Source of the DNA: UBA7672 sp965279085
GTDB taxonomy: Bacteria > Pseudomonadota > Alphaproteobacteria > Caulobacterales > Hyphomonadaceae
Assembly: GCA_965279085.1 (NCBI GenBank)
Contig: OZ257149.1
Coordinates: 2,976,001-3,040,000 of the forward strand
DNA length: 64,000 bases
Direction: 5' to 3'
Part shown: piece by piece, positions 25,190-33,237 of the stretch
How the letters are laid out: the number at the start of each line of letters is the position of its first letter
Position numbering within the stretch: the first letter of the stretch is position 1
Made by a program: the position numbers and the translations under genes
Notes under the pieces: generated by a model
Database searches by the model: none
Seen by the model: the letters and a program-made list of their open reading frames with translations, nothing else
What the model was told of the DNA's origin: nothing

Positions 25190-25340
25190 GAATGCGAGGA
25201 AAAGGCGCATTATTCAGGTTAAGAGTTGCGATTTCGCGTGTGGCGCCGGTCTTGCGGCGTGTGTCCCGAAATCGCTCTCCGCGACTTCGCATGGCAAACT
25301 TCTTTACCCCGCTGGCGCCTGTCGCAGCGGGGTTTTTGTT
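25190..25340 (+). ncRNA. Possible small structured RNA ending in an intrinsic terminator
   Basis: The 376 bp between the Hpt gene start (24994) and the rarD end (25371) hold no likely protein gene on either strand. Within it, GCGATTTCG (25228-25236) pairs perfectly with CGAAATCGC (25267-25275), and inside this stem GCGCCG (25243-25248) pairs with CGGCGT (25255-25260). A terminator at 25306-25337 follows on the same strand. A stem plus a terminator with no upstream plus-strand gene is the layout of a stand-alone small RNA. The 5' end is a guess, and no promoter is clear. The nearest plus-strand gene upstream ends at 23811. Confidence 0.45.
25306..25337 (+). terminator. Rho-independent terminator with no plus-strand gene before it
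   Basis: ACCCCGCTG (25306-25314) pairs with CAGCGGGGT (25325-25333) over 9 bp, followed by TTTTG. The orientation is clearly plus-strand. It is also 33 bp past the stop of rarD, whose transcript runs the other way and would meet A residues rather than T. Confidence 0.8.
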
Positions 25341-25370
25341 TGTGTCGTGACGAAGGAAACCGGTGTCGCG

Positions 25371-26267
25371 TTAATCGGCTGCCGGCGCCGCGATACGCGG
25401 CTGACGCCCGCCCCAGGTAAACAGGGCGACACCCGTCCAGATCAGGCCGAAGGTCACTGCATGGCCGGGCGTGAACGTCTCACCCATCGCCAGCGCCAGA
25501 AAGAACTGCAGGCTCGGCGCGATGTATTGCAGCAGCCCGATGGTCGAGAAACGCAACCGCCGCGCGCCCATGGCGAACAGGATCAGTGGCGCCGCCGTGA
25601 TCGGTCCGGCCAGCAGAAGCAGGCCGACATACCCGATCTCGCCTGAGCCGAACGCATGCGTGCCTGCAGGCAGGAAGAACAGGAGATAAGCCGCAGCAGC
25701 AGGCATCAGCCAGATCGCTTCCATGCCGAAGCCCACGCGGCTGTCCACCGGCGTGGTCTTGCGGATCGCGCCATAGATCGCGAACGAGAAGGCCAGCGAA
25801 ATCGAGATCCACGGGAACTGCCCGACCACCAGCGTCTGGTTCAGCACGCCCGCCGCGGCAACGCCCACGGCCGCCAGCTGCAGCGGTTTGAACCGCTCGC
25901 CGAAGAACATCGCCGCGAACATGAAAGTGATCAGCGGATTGATGAAGTAGCCAAGGCTGCCTTCAAGCACCCGCCCGTTAGTCACCGCCCAGATGTAGAT
26001 CGTCCAGTTGGCCGCGATCGCGAGGCTCGATCCAAGCAGCCGTATCAGCACGCTCGGCGTGCGCCACAGCCCGGTCAGCTCCCCCCACTTGCCGGCCGCC
26101 GCGATCAGCACGAGCGCCGTCGGCACCGACCACACGATCCGGTGCGCCAGGATCACCATCGGATCGGTATCGCCCAGCAGCTTGAAGTACAGCGGCAGGA
26201 AGCCCCACAGCGCGTAGGCGCTGATGGCGGCAAACAGGCCCGCGCGTGTTTCCGGGTTGGTCAGCAT
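25371..26267 (-). CDS. rarD: EamA family transporter RarD
   Basis: A 298-residue inner-membrane protein with ten membrane segments and two EamA halves. RarD marks are AISAYALWGFLPLYFKLL at the start, ILAHRIVWSVP near 43, IYIWAVTNGRVLEGSLGYFINPL near 90 (its unusual charged pair inside the membrane is typical) and GLLQYIAPSLQFFLA near 250. RarD is often linked to chloramphenicol sensitivity, but its natural substrate is unknown. The start at 26267 (MLTNPETRAGLFA) avoids a 15-residue extension. Confidence 0.92.
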   Translation of the reverse strand: MLTNPETRAGLFAAISAYALWGFLPLYFKLLGDTDPMVILAHRIVWSVPTALVLIAAAGKWGELTGLWRTPSVLIRLLGSSLAIAANWTIYIWAVTNGRVLEGSLGYFINPLITFMFAAMFFGERFKPLQLAAVGVAAAGVLNQTLVVGQFPWISISLAFSFAIYGAIRKTTPVDSRVGFGMEAIWLMPAAAAYLLFFLPAGTHAFGSGEIGYVGLLLLAGPITAAPLILFAMGARRLRFSTIGLLQYIAPSLQFFLALAMGETFTPGHAVTFGLIWTGVALFTWGGRQPRIAAPAAD

Positions 26268-26348
26268 TGCGGGTAGATAGGCCGCTTCGGACGCGCCCGT
26301 AACCGGCGCCACCCGCGATAGTTTCTGACAAGGCCCGGAGTTTTTCTC

Positions 26349-27383
26349 CTAGGTGCTCAGAGCTTTGCCGAACACGCCCGTATTGAGCAGCAATTCGGCG
26401 CACTGCACCGCGATCATTGCCGATCCGTTACGCATGTCGTCCGCCACGATCCACATGGCGAGACCGTTCTCGACTGTCGGATCGTCTCGCACGCGGCAGA
26501 CATAGGTCGCCCATTCGCCAACCGCGCCGACCGGCGTCTCGTAGCCATCCTCTTCCTCGCGCCGGTCGATCAGCACGACGCCCGGCGACTGGCGCAGCAC
26601 GTCGCGCGCCTCGGAAGCGGGCAGGGGCTCGGCCAGCTCGATATGCACCGCCTCGCCGATGCTCACGAATGTCGGCACGCGGACGCAGGTCGCGACGACC
26701 TGGATATCGTTGTCGATAATCTTCCGCACTTCGGCGGATATCCGCCATTCCTCTTCGGTGAAGCCATCGTCCATCACATCGTCCACCTGCGGGATGACGT
26801 TGAAGGCGATCTGGCGCGGGAATTCCTTCGGGTCCGGCGCCTGGTTCACATAGATGCCCTTGGTCTGCACCCACAGCTCGTCGACCGCGCGCTGTCCCTC
26901 GCCCGAAACCGACTGGTAGGTCGCCACGACCACGCGCGTGACGCCTGCCGCATCGTGCAGCGGCTTCAGCGCCCGCACCAGCTGGGCCGTCACGCCGTCG
27001 GGCACCGAAATGATGTTGCGCTTGGTGTATCCCTCGATCGCCGCGGCGTTCGCCTCCGGAATCACGAGCGGCACCTGCGGATCGTTGCGGAAGGCGCGTG
27101 ACGTGTCGATCACGATGCATCCTGTCGCCGCGATCGCGTTGCCCCATTTGCGGGCCGGCGCATCGCCCGTCGCCATGATGCACAGCTGGATGTTCGAGAA
27201 GTCGAACTCGTCGACGTCCCTGGCTTTCAGCGTCGCATCGCCAAAGCTGATCTCCGAGCCCAGCACTTTGCGCGAACCCAGCGCGATGACCTCGTCAGCG
27301 GGAAAGCCCCGCTCGGCGAGGATGCTCAGAATTTCACGGCCCACCATGCCGGTGGCGCCCAGAACTGCGACCTTTAGCGCCAT
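26349..27383 (-). CDS. Aspartate-semialdehyde dehydrogenase homologue lacking catalytic Cys and His
   Basis: A 344-residue protein that aligns by eye over its full length with Asd, the enzyme that makes aspartate semialdehyde for Lys, Met and Thr. NADP fold (VAVLGATGMVGREIL), IDTSRAFR, ATYQSVSG with Gln157 and RVPTF with Arg235 are kept. The catalytic stretch normally reading NPNCST is VPDGVT, with Gly130 in place of the Cys. The base normally in GHSEAV is SIGEAV, with Ile242 in place of the His. Both were checked on the nucleotide sequence. It is thus probably inactive as a dehydrogenase. It sits beside leuB, where many alphaproteobacteria keep the true asd, so another copy is expected elsewhere. 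Confidence 0.9.
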   Translation of the reverse strand: MALKVAVLGATGMVGREILSILAERGFPADEVIALGSRKVLGSEISFGDATLKARDVDEFDFSNIQLCIMATGDAPARKWGNAIAATGCIVIDTSRAFRNDPQVPLVIPEANAAAIEGYTKRNIISVPDGVTAQLVRALKPLHDAAGVTRVVVATYQSVSGEGQRAVDELWVQTKGIYVNQAPDPKEFPRQIAFNVIPQVDDVMDDGFTEEEWRISAEVRKIIDNDIQVVATCVRVPTFVSIGEAVHIELAEPLPASEARDVLRQSPGVVLIDRREEEDGYETPVGAVGEWATYVCRVRDDPTVENGLAMWIVADDMRNGSAMIAVQCAELLLNTGVFGKALST

Positions 27384-27585
27384 GCGTCTCTCCATCACCG
27401 GTCCGTGCGCTGGACCTTCGGTCGTGTTGTGGTCACATTCCTGCGGTTAGTTCGCCGCATAAGCCCGCGCGCCCCCGATATGGGTACGCCCCGTTCGAAA
27501 TGCCGGGTCCAGTAGCCTCAAATCACTCCGCGAGCCTAGGGCCAGCGGAGGGATTCCGTGGCCGCCGGTCCCTTCAGGAGCCAGA

Positions 27586-27963
27586 ATGTCCGACGTCGCC
27601 ACCCTCGTTCGCCACTATGTCGAGCGATATAACGCGAACGACGTCGATGGCATGCTGGATTGCTGCTCTGACGACGTTGTCTTCGAATCCATCACCAACC
27701 CGGGCGGCGCCATGCGCCTCAAGGGCAAGGACGAGATGCGCGAGGTGATCGAGGCCACCACGAGAGCCTTCCGCGAACGCCGCCATGAAGTCGTGGCTAT
27801 CCTCGTCGATGGTGACCGCGCGGCCGCCGAAACGGTGTTTTCCGGCATCGCCGCCGCCGAACTGGGCCATCAGGTCCGCTCTGGCGAGCACGTCTCCATC
27901 CGCGGCGCGACCATGTTCGAGCTGCGCGACAACAAGCTCAGCCGGATCTGCGATTACAGCTGA
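27586..27963 (+). CDS. SnoaL/NTF2-like protein
   Basis: A 125-residue single-domain protein with the cone-shaped NTF2-like pattern: VRHYVERYNANDVDGMLDCCSDD at the start, VFESITNPGG, KDEMREVIEATTRAF and a beta-rich second half ending DNKLSRICDYS. Members include small isomerases, hydrolases and binding proteins. No catalytic residues are certain here. It stands between the Asd homologue (divergent) and a VOC gene (convergent, 3 bp apart). Confidence 0.82.
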   Translation: MSDVATLVRHYVERYNANDVDGMLDCCSDDVVFESITNPGGAMRLKGKDEMREVIEATTRAFRERRHEVVAILVDGDRAAAETVFSGIAAAELGHQVRSGEHVSIRGATMFELRDNKLSRICDYS

Positions 27964-27966
27964 GCC

Positions 27967-28308
27967 CTATTTTTCTGACCAAACCGCCAGCTCATTCCCG
28001 CCCGGCTCGCGGAAATGAAAGCGCCGTCCGCCCGGAAACGCGAAGATCGTACGTGTGATAGTTCCGCCGGCGGATGTCACTTCGGCCTCGGCGGCTTCGA
28101 GATCGTCGGCCTTCAGGATCACCAGCGGCAGGGCGTTCGACTCCGCCGGATCGCTTTGCAGGCCGCCATCCAGCCCGGCATTTGTCATCGCGGCATAATC
28201 CGGCCCGTAATTCTGGAACGTCCAGCCGAACGCCTTGGCGAAGAACGCCTTGCTGTTCGCCAAGTCGCCGCTCGCGAACTCGACATAGTCGATCTTGAGA
28301 TGGGTCAT
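27967..28308 (-). CDS. VOC family protein
   Basis: A 113-residue single VOC domain starting MTHLKIDYVEFASGDLANSK and ending FPGGRRFHFREPGGNELAVWSEK. It is of the group often annotated as glyoxalase-like or lyase without known substrate. The ATG at 28308 is chosen over an upstream frame because it starts the first beta strand. It lies 71 bp after leuB on the same strand and could be in its transcript. Five VOC genes occur in this window, only two of them adjacent. Confidence 0.85.
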   Translation of the reverse strand: MTHLKIDYVEFASGDLANSKAFFAKAFGWTFQNYGPDYAAMTNAGLDGGLQSDPAESNALPLVILKADDLEAAEAEVTSAGGTITRTIFAFPGGRRFHFREPGGNELAVWSEK

Positions 28309-28379
28309 CGCCAGTCTCCAATGTTCATGATATGTTCTAGTCGTTGCGGCGGCAGCCGGCAAGGCGCGCCACAAGATTT

Positions 28380-29465
28380 CTAGAGATGCTTCAGGATCGC
28401 GTCCGCCATCTGGCGCGTGCTCATCGAGCCCCCGAGGTCGGCCGTGCGCGCGCCGCCATCGAGCGCCTTGCCGACCGCCGCGAAGATACGGTCCGCCACG
28501 TCCGCGCGGCCGAGGCTCCAGCGCATCACCATCTCGAGCGACAGGATGGCCGCGATCGGGTTGGCGATTCCCTTGCCGGCGATGTCCGGCGCCGATCCGT
28601 GCACGGGCTCATAGAGGCCCGGCACACCCGGCTCGCCCAGCGAAGCCGACGGCAGCATGCCGATGGAGCCCGTGAGCATCGAGGCTTCATCGGAGAGGAT
28701 GTCGCCAAACAGGTTGTCGGCTAGCAATACGTTGATGTCCTTCGGCGCCTTGACGAGGTGCATGGCGGCGGCGTCGGCCAGCATGTGGTCGAGGCGCACG
28801 TCGCTGTACTGCTCCTTGTGCAGCTTGGTCACTTCCTCACGCCACAGCAGGCCGGATTCCATGACGTTGGATTTCTCGCAGCTCAGCACGCCGGGGAATT
28901 TGCCCGAACGGCCCGTGCGGCCGCGCGCCAGCTCGAATGCGCGCGCCGCCACGCGGCGGATTTCGCTGGTCGTGTAGCTCTGCGTGTCGACGCCCCGGCG
29001 CTCGCCATTGGGCAGCTGCTCGATCATCTTCGGCTGGCCGAAATAAACGCCCGAGGTCAGCTCGCGCACGATCATGATGTCGAGGCCTTCGACCAGCTCG
29101 GTCTTCAGCGCTGACGCGCTGGCGAGAGCAGGGAAGCAGAAGGCCGGTCGCAGGTTGGCGTAGACGTCCAGCTCCTTGCGGATGCGAAGCAGCGCCGCCT
29201 CCGGCCGCTTGTCGCGCGGAACGCTGTCCCATTTGGGCCCGCCCACGGCGCCCATCAGGATCGCGTCCACCTTGTGCGCCCGCGCCATCACCTCGTCGGT
29301 CAGCGGCGTGCCGAAATTGTCGTACGAAACGCCGCCGAAGAAGGCTTCCTCAATCGCCACGTCAGGGGCCACGTGGGCTGCAACGCGGCGGGCCTCTTCC
29401 GTCACTTCCGGACCAATCCCGTCGCCGGGCAGGAGCAGCAGGGTTTGCGTATTGGTGGTGGCCAT
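28380..29465 (-). CDS. leuB: 3-isopropylmalate dehydrogenase
   Basis: Third step of leucine synthesis: oxidative decarboxylation of 3-isopropylmalate with NAD. The 361 residues show LLLLPGDGIGPEVTEEARRV at the start, GGPKWD and the Arg-rich substrate block PEAALLRIRKELDVYANLRP, NVMESGLLWREEV, and the metal site NLFGDILSDEASMLTGSIGMLPSASLG. Length matches the family. The start at 29465 excludes a 148-residue open extension. leuD is 3.1 kb upstream and leuC is not in the window. Confidence 0.97.
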   Translation of the reverse strand: MATTNTQTLLLLPGDGIGPEVTEEARRVAAHVAPDVAIEEAFFGGVSYDNFGTPLTDEVMARAHKVDAILMGAVGGPKWDSVPRDKRPEAALLRIRKELDVYANLRPAFCFPALASASALKTELVEGLDIMIVRELTSGVYFGQPKMIEQLPNGERRGVDTQSYTTSEIRRVAARAFELARGRTGRSGKFPGVLSCEKSNVMESGLLWREEVTKLHKEQYSDVRLDHMLADAAAMHLVKAPKDINVLLADNLFGDILSDEASMLTGSIGMLPSASLGEPGVPGLYEPVHGSAPDIAGKGIANPIAAILSLEMVMRWSLGRADVADRIFAAVGKALDGGARTADLGGSMSTRQMADAILKHL

Positions 29466-29497
29466 TGGCGTCTGTCCCGTGAGTGTCGCGAGGCGTC

Positions 29498-30457
29498 TTA
29501 GAGCCTTTCGGCGCGCCGGGAAACCCGCGATCCCGTGAGGTCCATCGTCTCTTTCGCCACCTCCTTCATCACACCGCGCACCCACGCGAGAACCGGGTCG
29601 GCCGCCCGCAGATGGCTCCACACCACGGTCAGTTCCAGCTCGACATTCGGTAGCGGCGGCTCCTTCAGCGCCAGCCCGAACTCGTCCGCGAACCGGCTCG
29701 CGAACACGCGACTCAACGTCGTCGCCATGTCCGTACCCGCGACCGCCGCCAGCGCCGCGATGAAGTGCGGCGTCACTAGTGCCATGCGCCTGTGCACGCC
29801 CACCTTCGCCAGCTGCGCATCCAGCTCCGATCCCGCATCGCCCAGGATCGAGATCCCTACATGCGAAACCTTGCCATAGTCCCCGATGGTCCACTTCTTC
29901 TTCGCCCACGGGTGCCCCTTACGCAAAACCAGCACCAGCCTGTCATGGGCATAAGTCTCGCTCCGCGCACCCGGCGGCAGCGGCGTCGAAGCCGTCGCGA
30001 AGGCGAGGTCGAGCCGACCCGTCTCCACCCGCTCCACCAGATCGGGCCCGTAGTTCTCGAACCGGATGTCGATCCCCGGCGCCTCCTTCGCCAACCGCGC
30101 CATCAGCGCCGGCGCCAGCAGGATGGTGTGCGTGTCGATGCCCGCGATCCTGATCGTCCGCTGCACCTTCGCAGGATCGAAGCTCGGCTCTCGGAACACC
30201 GCCTTCACATGATCCAGCGTCGCGATCAGCTGCGATGACAACGCCTCCGCCCGCGGCGTCAGCGCGTATCCGCCGCCCGGCACGCGCACCAGCAGCGCAT
30301 CACCCAGCACCTCCCGCAGCCGCGCCAGCGCGCGGCTCATCGCCGGCTGACTCAGGCCCACATCCTCCGCCGCATGGCTCACATTCCGCCGCTTCAACAG
30401 CGCCTCCAGCGCCGGAAGCAGGTTGAGATCGACGCCGGCCAAATTCACTTCGCGCAT
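29498..30457 (-). CDS. LysR family transcriptional regulator
   Basis: A 319-residue activator or repressor. Residues about 10-67 are the winged helix: DLNLLPALEALLKRRNVSHAAEDVG, LSQPAMSRALARLREVLGD. The rest is a periplasmic-binding-like ligand domain that starts near TIRIAGIDTH. It is divergent from an NAD(P)-dependent oxidoreductase gene (76 bp between starts), the classical layout in which the regulator controls both. Its ligand is unknown. Confidence 0.92.
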   Translation of the reverse strand: MREVNLAGVDLNLLPALEALLKRRNVSHAAEDVGLSQPAMSRALARLREVLGDALLVRVPGGGYALTPRAEALSSQLIATLDHVKAVFREPSFDPAKVQRTIRIAGIDTHTILLAPALMARLAKEAPGIDIRFENYGPDLVERVETGRLDLAFATASTPLPPGARSETYAHDRLVLVLRKGHPWAKKKWTIGDYGKVSHVGISILGDAGSELDAQLAKVGVHRRMALVTPHFIAALAAVAGTDMATTLSRVFASRFADEFGLALKEPPLPNVELELTVVWSHLRAADPVLAWVRGVMKEVAKETMDLTGSRVSRRAERL

Positions 30458-30489
30458 ATCATAAATACCAACTATGCATTTCTGATATG
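30456..30489. promoter_or_regulatory. Likely LysR operator between divergent genes
   Basis: The A/T-rich gap between the LysR gene and the oxidoreductase contains an inverted repeat with arms ATATCA (30456-30461) and TGATAT (30484-30489), plus the palindrome ATGCAT between them. Its location fits a LysR binding region; the exact half-sites are inferred. Confidence 0.4.
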
Positions 30490-30533
30490 ATCAGTCCGGG
30501 CCTACCTTCCTGTCAACAGAGAAGGAAACGGCG

Positions 30534-31538
30534 ATGACCGACGCAAAGGGACTGATCACCATCTTCGGCTACGGCCCCACCGGCGAAGCAACCGCCGACC
30601 GCCTTCGTGCGCGTGGCCAGACCATCCGCGTCGTCCAGCGCAAGCGCCCCGTCAATCTCCCGGCCGGCGTCGAGTTCATGGAATGTGATGCGCTCGATGC
30701 GCGTCAGGTCCTCCGCGCCATGACCGGCGCCACGCAAGCCGTCGTCACTATAGGCTTCGAATACAGCGGCAAGGTCTGGAAGCAGGCATGGCCGAAGGCG
30801 ATGGCGAACCTCATCGCCGCCGCCGAAGCGACCCGCGCCCGCATCGTCCACATCGACAACATGTACATGTACGGCCCGCAGGACGCGCCCCTGCACGAAG
30901 ACTTGCCGCTCACCACCTACGGCCAGAAGCCCGCGGCCCGCTCGGAAGCCACGCGCATGTGGATGAAGGCGGCGCGCGAAGGTCGCGTGAAATGGACGTC
31001 ACTCCGCGCTCCCGATTTCTACGGCGCCGGTGTCGATCGCTCGCACATCGGCGAAACCGGCCTCGGCGCCATCGCGCAGGGCAAGTCCGCCATGCTGCTG
31101 ATGTCGTCCGACCAGCCGCACGCCTTCGCCTATGTGCCGGATATCGCCCGCGCCGCAGTTACGCTGCTGGATGCGCCGGACGACGCCTACAACCAGACTT
31201 GGCATGTCCCCTGCGCGCCAACACGCACGCCGCGCCAGCTCTTGCAGATGGGCGCAGACGCGCTCGGCCAGAAGCTGAAACTGATGGCGATGCCAACCAT
31301 CATGCTGCGCGCGATCGGCGTCTTCTCTCCCTTCCTGCGCGAATGCGTGGAGATGCGCTTCACCTGGAATCGCCCCTACCATGTCGACGCGACCAAGTTC
31401 GCCCGCCGGTTCTGGTCGGACGCGACGCCCTTCGAGGTCGGCATTCCGCTCACTGTCAGAGCCTTTCGTGCCTCCGCCGTCTCCGCCGAAACAACAAAGA
31501 GCAGGGGAACCAGCCCCGCCACACCCGCCGTGACTTGA
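30534..31538 (+). CDS. NAD(P)-dependent oxidoreductase, SDR-like epimerase type
   Basis: A 334-residue Rossmann-fold protein. The dinucleotide loop is ITIFGYGPTGEATADRL near residues 8-24. The core IVHIDNMYMYGPQ replaces the classic SDR YxxxK region, with a Tyr near 113. The middle has FAYVPDIARAAVTLLDAPDDA, as in the atypical NmrA-like or epimerase group. The divergent LysR regulator probably controls it. The substrate is unknown. A 31-bp hairpin lies just past the stop. Confidence 0.8.
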   Translation: MTDAKGLITIFGYGPTGEATADRLRARGQTIRVVQRKRPVNLPAGVEFMECDALDARQVLRAMTGATQAVVTIGFEYSGKVWKQAWPKAMANLIAAAEATRARIVHIDNMYMYGPQDAPLHEDLPLTTYGQKPAARSEATRMWMKAAREGRVKWTSLRAPDFYGAGVDRSHIGETGLGAIAQGKSAMLLMSSDQPHAFAYVPDIARAAVTLLDAPDDAYNQTWHVPCAPTRTPRQLLQMGADALGQKLKLMAMPTIMLRAIGVFSPFLRECVEMRFTWNRPYHVDATKFARRFWSDATPFEVGIPLTVRAFRASAVSAETTKSRGTSPATPAVT

Positions 31539-31547
31539 ACCTCCCCA

Positions 31548-31578
31548 CCCAACAGGCGGATACTCCCCGCCTGTTGGG
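31548..31578 (+). promoter_or_regulatory. Perfect 12-bp stem-loop in the leader of the channel-like gene
   Basis: CCCAACAGGCGG (31548-31559) and CCGCCTGTTGGG (31567-31578) pair perfectly around a 7-nt loop. No T-run follows, so it is not a standard terminator. It lies 5 bp before the GGGAGG that serves the GTG start at 31596, so it may set access to that site, or it may end the oxidoreductase transcript in a Rho-assisted way. Confidence 0.55.
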
Positions 31579-31595
31579 TAAGCGGGAGGACGCCG

Positions 31596-31961
31596 GTGGC
31601 GCTATTCAGGTTCGATCACAAGACGCGGCCAGTGGCGTCCCACTTCCGCTTCTTCGGACGCATGTTCACGAACATCCTCGCGGCGCTGGTGCTGATCGCG
31701 GCTACGCTGGCGCTTGGCGTTTATGGCTATCAGGCGACCGAGAACATGGCGTTCATCGACGCCTTCTTGAACTCAGCGATGCTGCTGGGCGGAATGGGGC
31801 CAGTCGCACCAGAACTACACACGGAAGCGGGGAAGTTGTTCGCGGGATTCTACGCCATCGGCTGCGGGCTGGTGCTGATACTCGCAACCGGCGTCATTCT
31901 GGCGCCGGTACTACATCGCATACTACACGCACTACATGTGGACGATGACGACAAGGCCTAG
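31596..31961 (+). CDS. Small two-TM protein resembling a potassium-channel pore with a changed filter
   Basis: A 121-residue protein with a GTG start preceded by GGGAGG. Membrane helices lie near 25-46 and 83-105. Between them is a pore-helix-like stretch FIDAFLNSAMLLGGMGPV followed by a GKLFAGFYA entry to the second helix. This is the order of Ion_trans_2 potassium channels, but the filter TVGYGD reads GGMGPV (65-70). It may be a non-selective or non-conducting relative. The tail ends in an acidic HVDDDDKA. Confidence 0.68.
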   Translation: MALFRFDHKTRPVASHFRFFGRMFTNILAALVLIAATLALGVYGYQATENMAFIDAFLNSAMLLGGMGPVAPELHTEAGKLFAGFYAIGCGLVLILATGVILAPVLHRILHALHVDDDDKA

Positions 31962-32584
31962 TGGCTTTCGGCCTGCGATGGCGGTCCGTCGAGCTGGGCG
32001 AGCGCTTCCTTTGCCTTGTCGGACCCCAGCGCCACGCCGCGTTCCAGCCATTCGCGGGCTTTCTTCTTGTCCGCCATGAAGTTGTCGGCGACGTACATCT
32101 GCGCGACCGCGAGAATGGCTTCGACGTTATCCTGGCGCGCCGCGCGCTCCATCATCATCAGGCCGGAGTTGGGTTTCAGGTCGTAGCCGTCGAGCCCGTA
32201 GGCCATCTTCATGCCGACCCACATCTGGGCGTCGGCGATGCCTTTGGCTGCCGCTGCTTCCATATCCTCGAAGCCGCCCTGCTGCATGGAGGCTTCCTGC
32301 GAGGCCAGCCGCTGCTGCGCGCGGTGGTAGAGCGCCCAGCCATTTCCGGCGTCGGCCAGATCGTCGATCTTCAGTTCGTCCTTGGCCGCGAGCGCCGCGT
32401 CAAACGCGGGCTTTTCCTGCGCGAGCCCGTCAGCGAGTTCCCTGGCCTTGGCGGCCTCGGCCGCCGCTTTCGGATCGGGCTTCTCGGCTTCACTCGTCGT
32501 AGCTTCTGGCTTCGGCTCTTCCGTTGTCGCTCCGCCGCATGCGCCGAGCGCCAGCCAAGCTGCAATGATCAGCGAGCGCTTCAT
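31958..32584 (-). CDS. Sel1-repeat-like lipoprotein
   Basis: A 208-residue protein with a lipoprotein signal (MKRSLIIAAWLALGACGG; acylated Cys likely at residue 16) and a polar Ala/Glu/Lys linker. Residues about 75-205 are helical pairs that resemble Sel1/TPR repeats: AKGIADAQMWVGMKMAYG, ARQDNVEAILAVAQMY and KKAREWLERGVALGSDKAKEAL. Its ATG overlaps the stop of leuD (ATGA), so the two are translationally coupled even though their functions look unrelated. It overlaps the channel-like gene by 4 bp tail to tail. Confidence 0.78.
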   Translation of the reverse strand: MKRSLIIAAWLALGACGGATTEEPKPEATTSEAEKPDPKAAAEAAKARELADGLAQEKPAFDAALAAKDELKIDDLADAGNGWALYHRAQQRLASQEASMQQGGFEDMEAAAAKGIADAQMWVGMKMAYGLDGYDLKPNSGLMMMERAARQDNVEAILAVAQMYVADNFMADKKKAREWLERGVALGSDKAKEALAQLDGPPSQAESH

Positions 32585-33186
32585 GCCAGCCACGGCTGCG
32601 ACAGCTTGCGCTGTTCTTCGAAGGACTTGATCGCGTCAGCGTGCTGCAGCGACTCTCCGATCTCGTCGAGGCCGGCCAGCAGGCTCGCCTTGCGGCCCTG
32701 ATCGATGTCGAAGCGATGCACCTTGCCGTCCGGCGCCGTCACGGTCTGCGCGGCGAGGTCGATGTTGAAGATGTGGTTGGGTCCGCCCGCCTGTTCGAGC
32801 AGCTGGTCCACCACCTCGCGCGGCAGCACGATCGGCAACAGGCCGTTCTTGAAGCAGTTGTTGTAGAAGATGTCGGCGAAGCTCGGCGCGATCACGGCCG
32901 TTAGTCCCTGATCCAGCAGCGCCCACGGCGCATGCTCGCGCGAAGATCCGCAGCCGAAGTTTTCCTTGGCGATCAGGATCGACGCCCTGGCGTAGGCCGG
33001 CTTGTTCAGCACGAAGTCCGGATTGGGCGAGCCATCGGCATTGGTCTTGAAGTCATAGAACAAACCCTTCGCCAGTCCTTCGCGCGAGACAGTCTTGAGG
33101 AACTGCTTCGGAATGATCTGGTCCGTGTCGACGTTCGCGATCGGCAGCGGCGCGGCGGTTCCGGTGAGGGTCGTGAAGGCTTTCAT
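32581..33186 (-). CDS. leuD: 3-isopropylmalate dehydratase small subunit
   Basis: Swivel domain of isopropylmalate isomerase, working with LeuC. The 201 residues show the family marks TGTAAPLPIANVDTDQIIPKQF, NFGCGSSREHAPWAL near residue 75 and ADIFYNNCFKNGLLPIVL. The start is at 33186. leuC is missing upstream, where a nested palindrome and a VOC gene are found instead, so leuC must lie elsewhere. The coupled downstream gene is a lipoprotein. Confidence 0.96.
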   Translation of the reverse strand: MKAFTTLTGTAAPLPIANVDTDQIIPKQFLKTVSREGLAKGLFYDFKTNADGSPNPDFVLNKPAYARASILIAKENFGCGSSREHAPWALLDQGLTAVIAPSFADIFYNNCFKNGLLPIVLPREVVDQLLEQAGGPNHIFNIDLAAQTVTAPDGKVHRFDIDQGRKASLLAGLDEIGESLQHADAIKSFEEQRKLSQPWLA

Positions 33187-33237
33187 AGGGTGGGTATAGA
33201 ACGGCTCCGGCAGGATGGGGAGAGGCTGGATGAGCAC

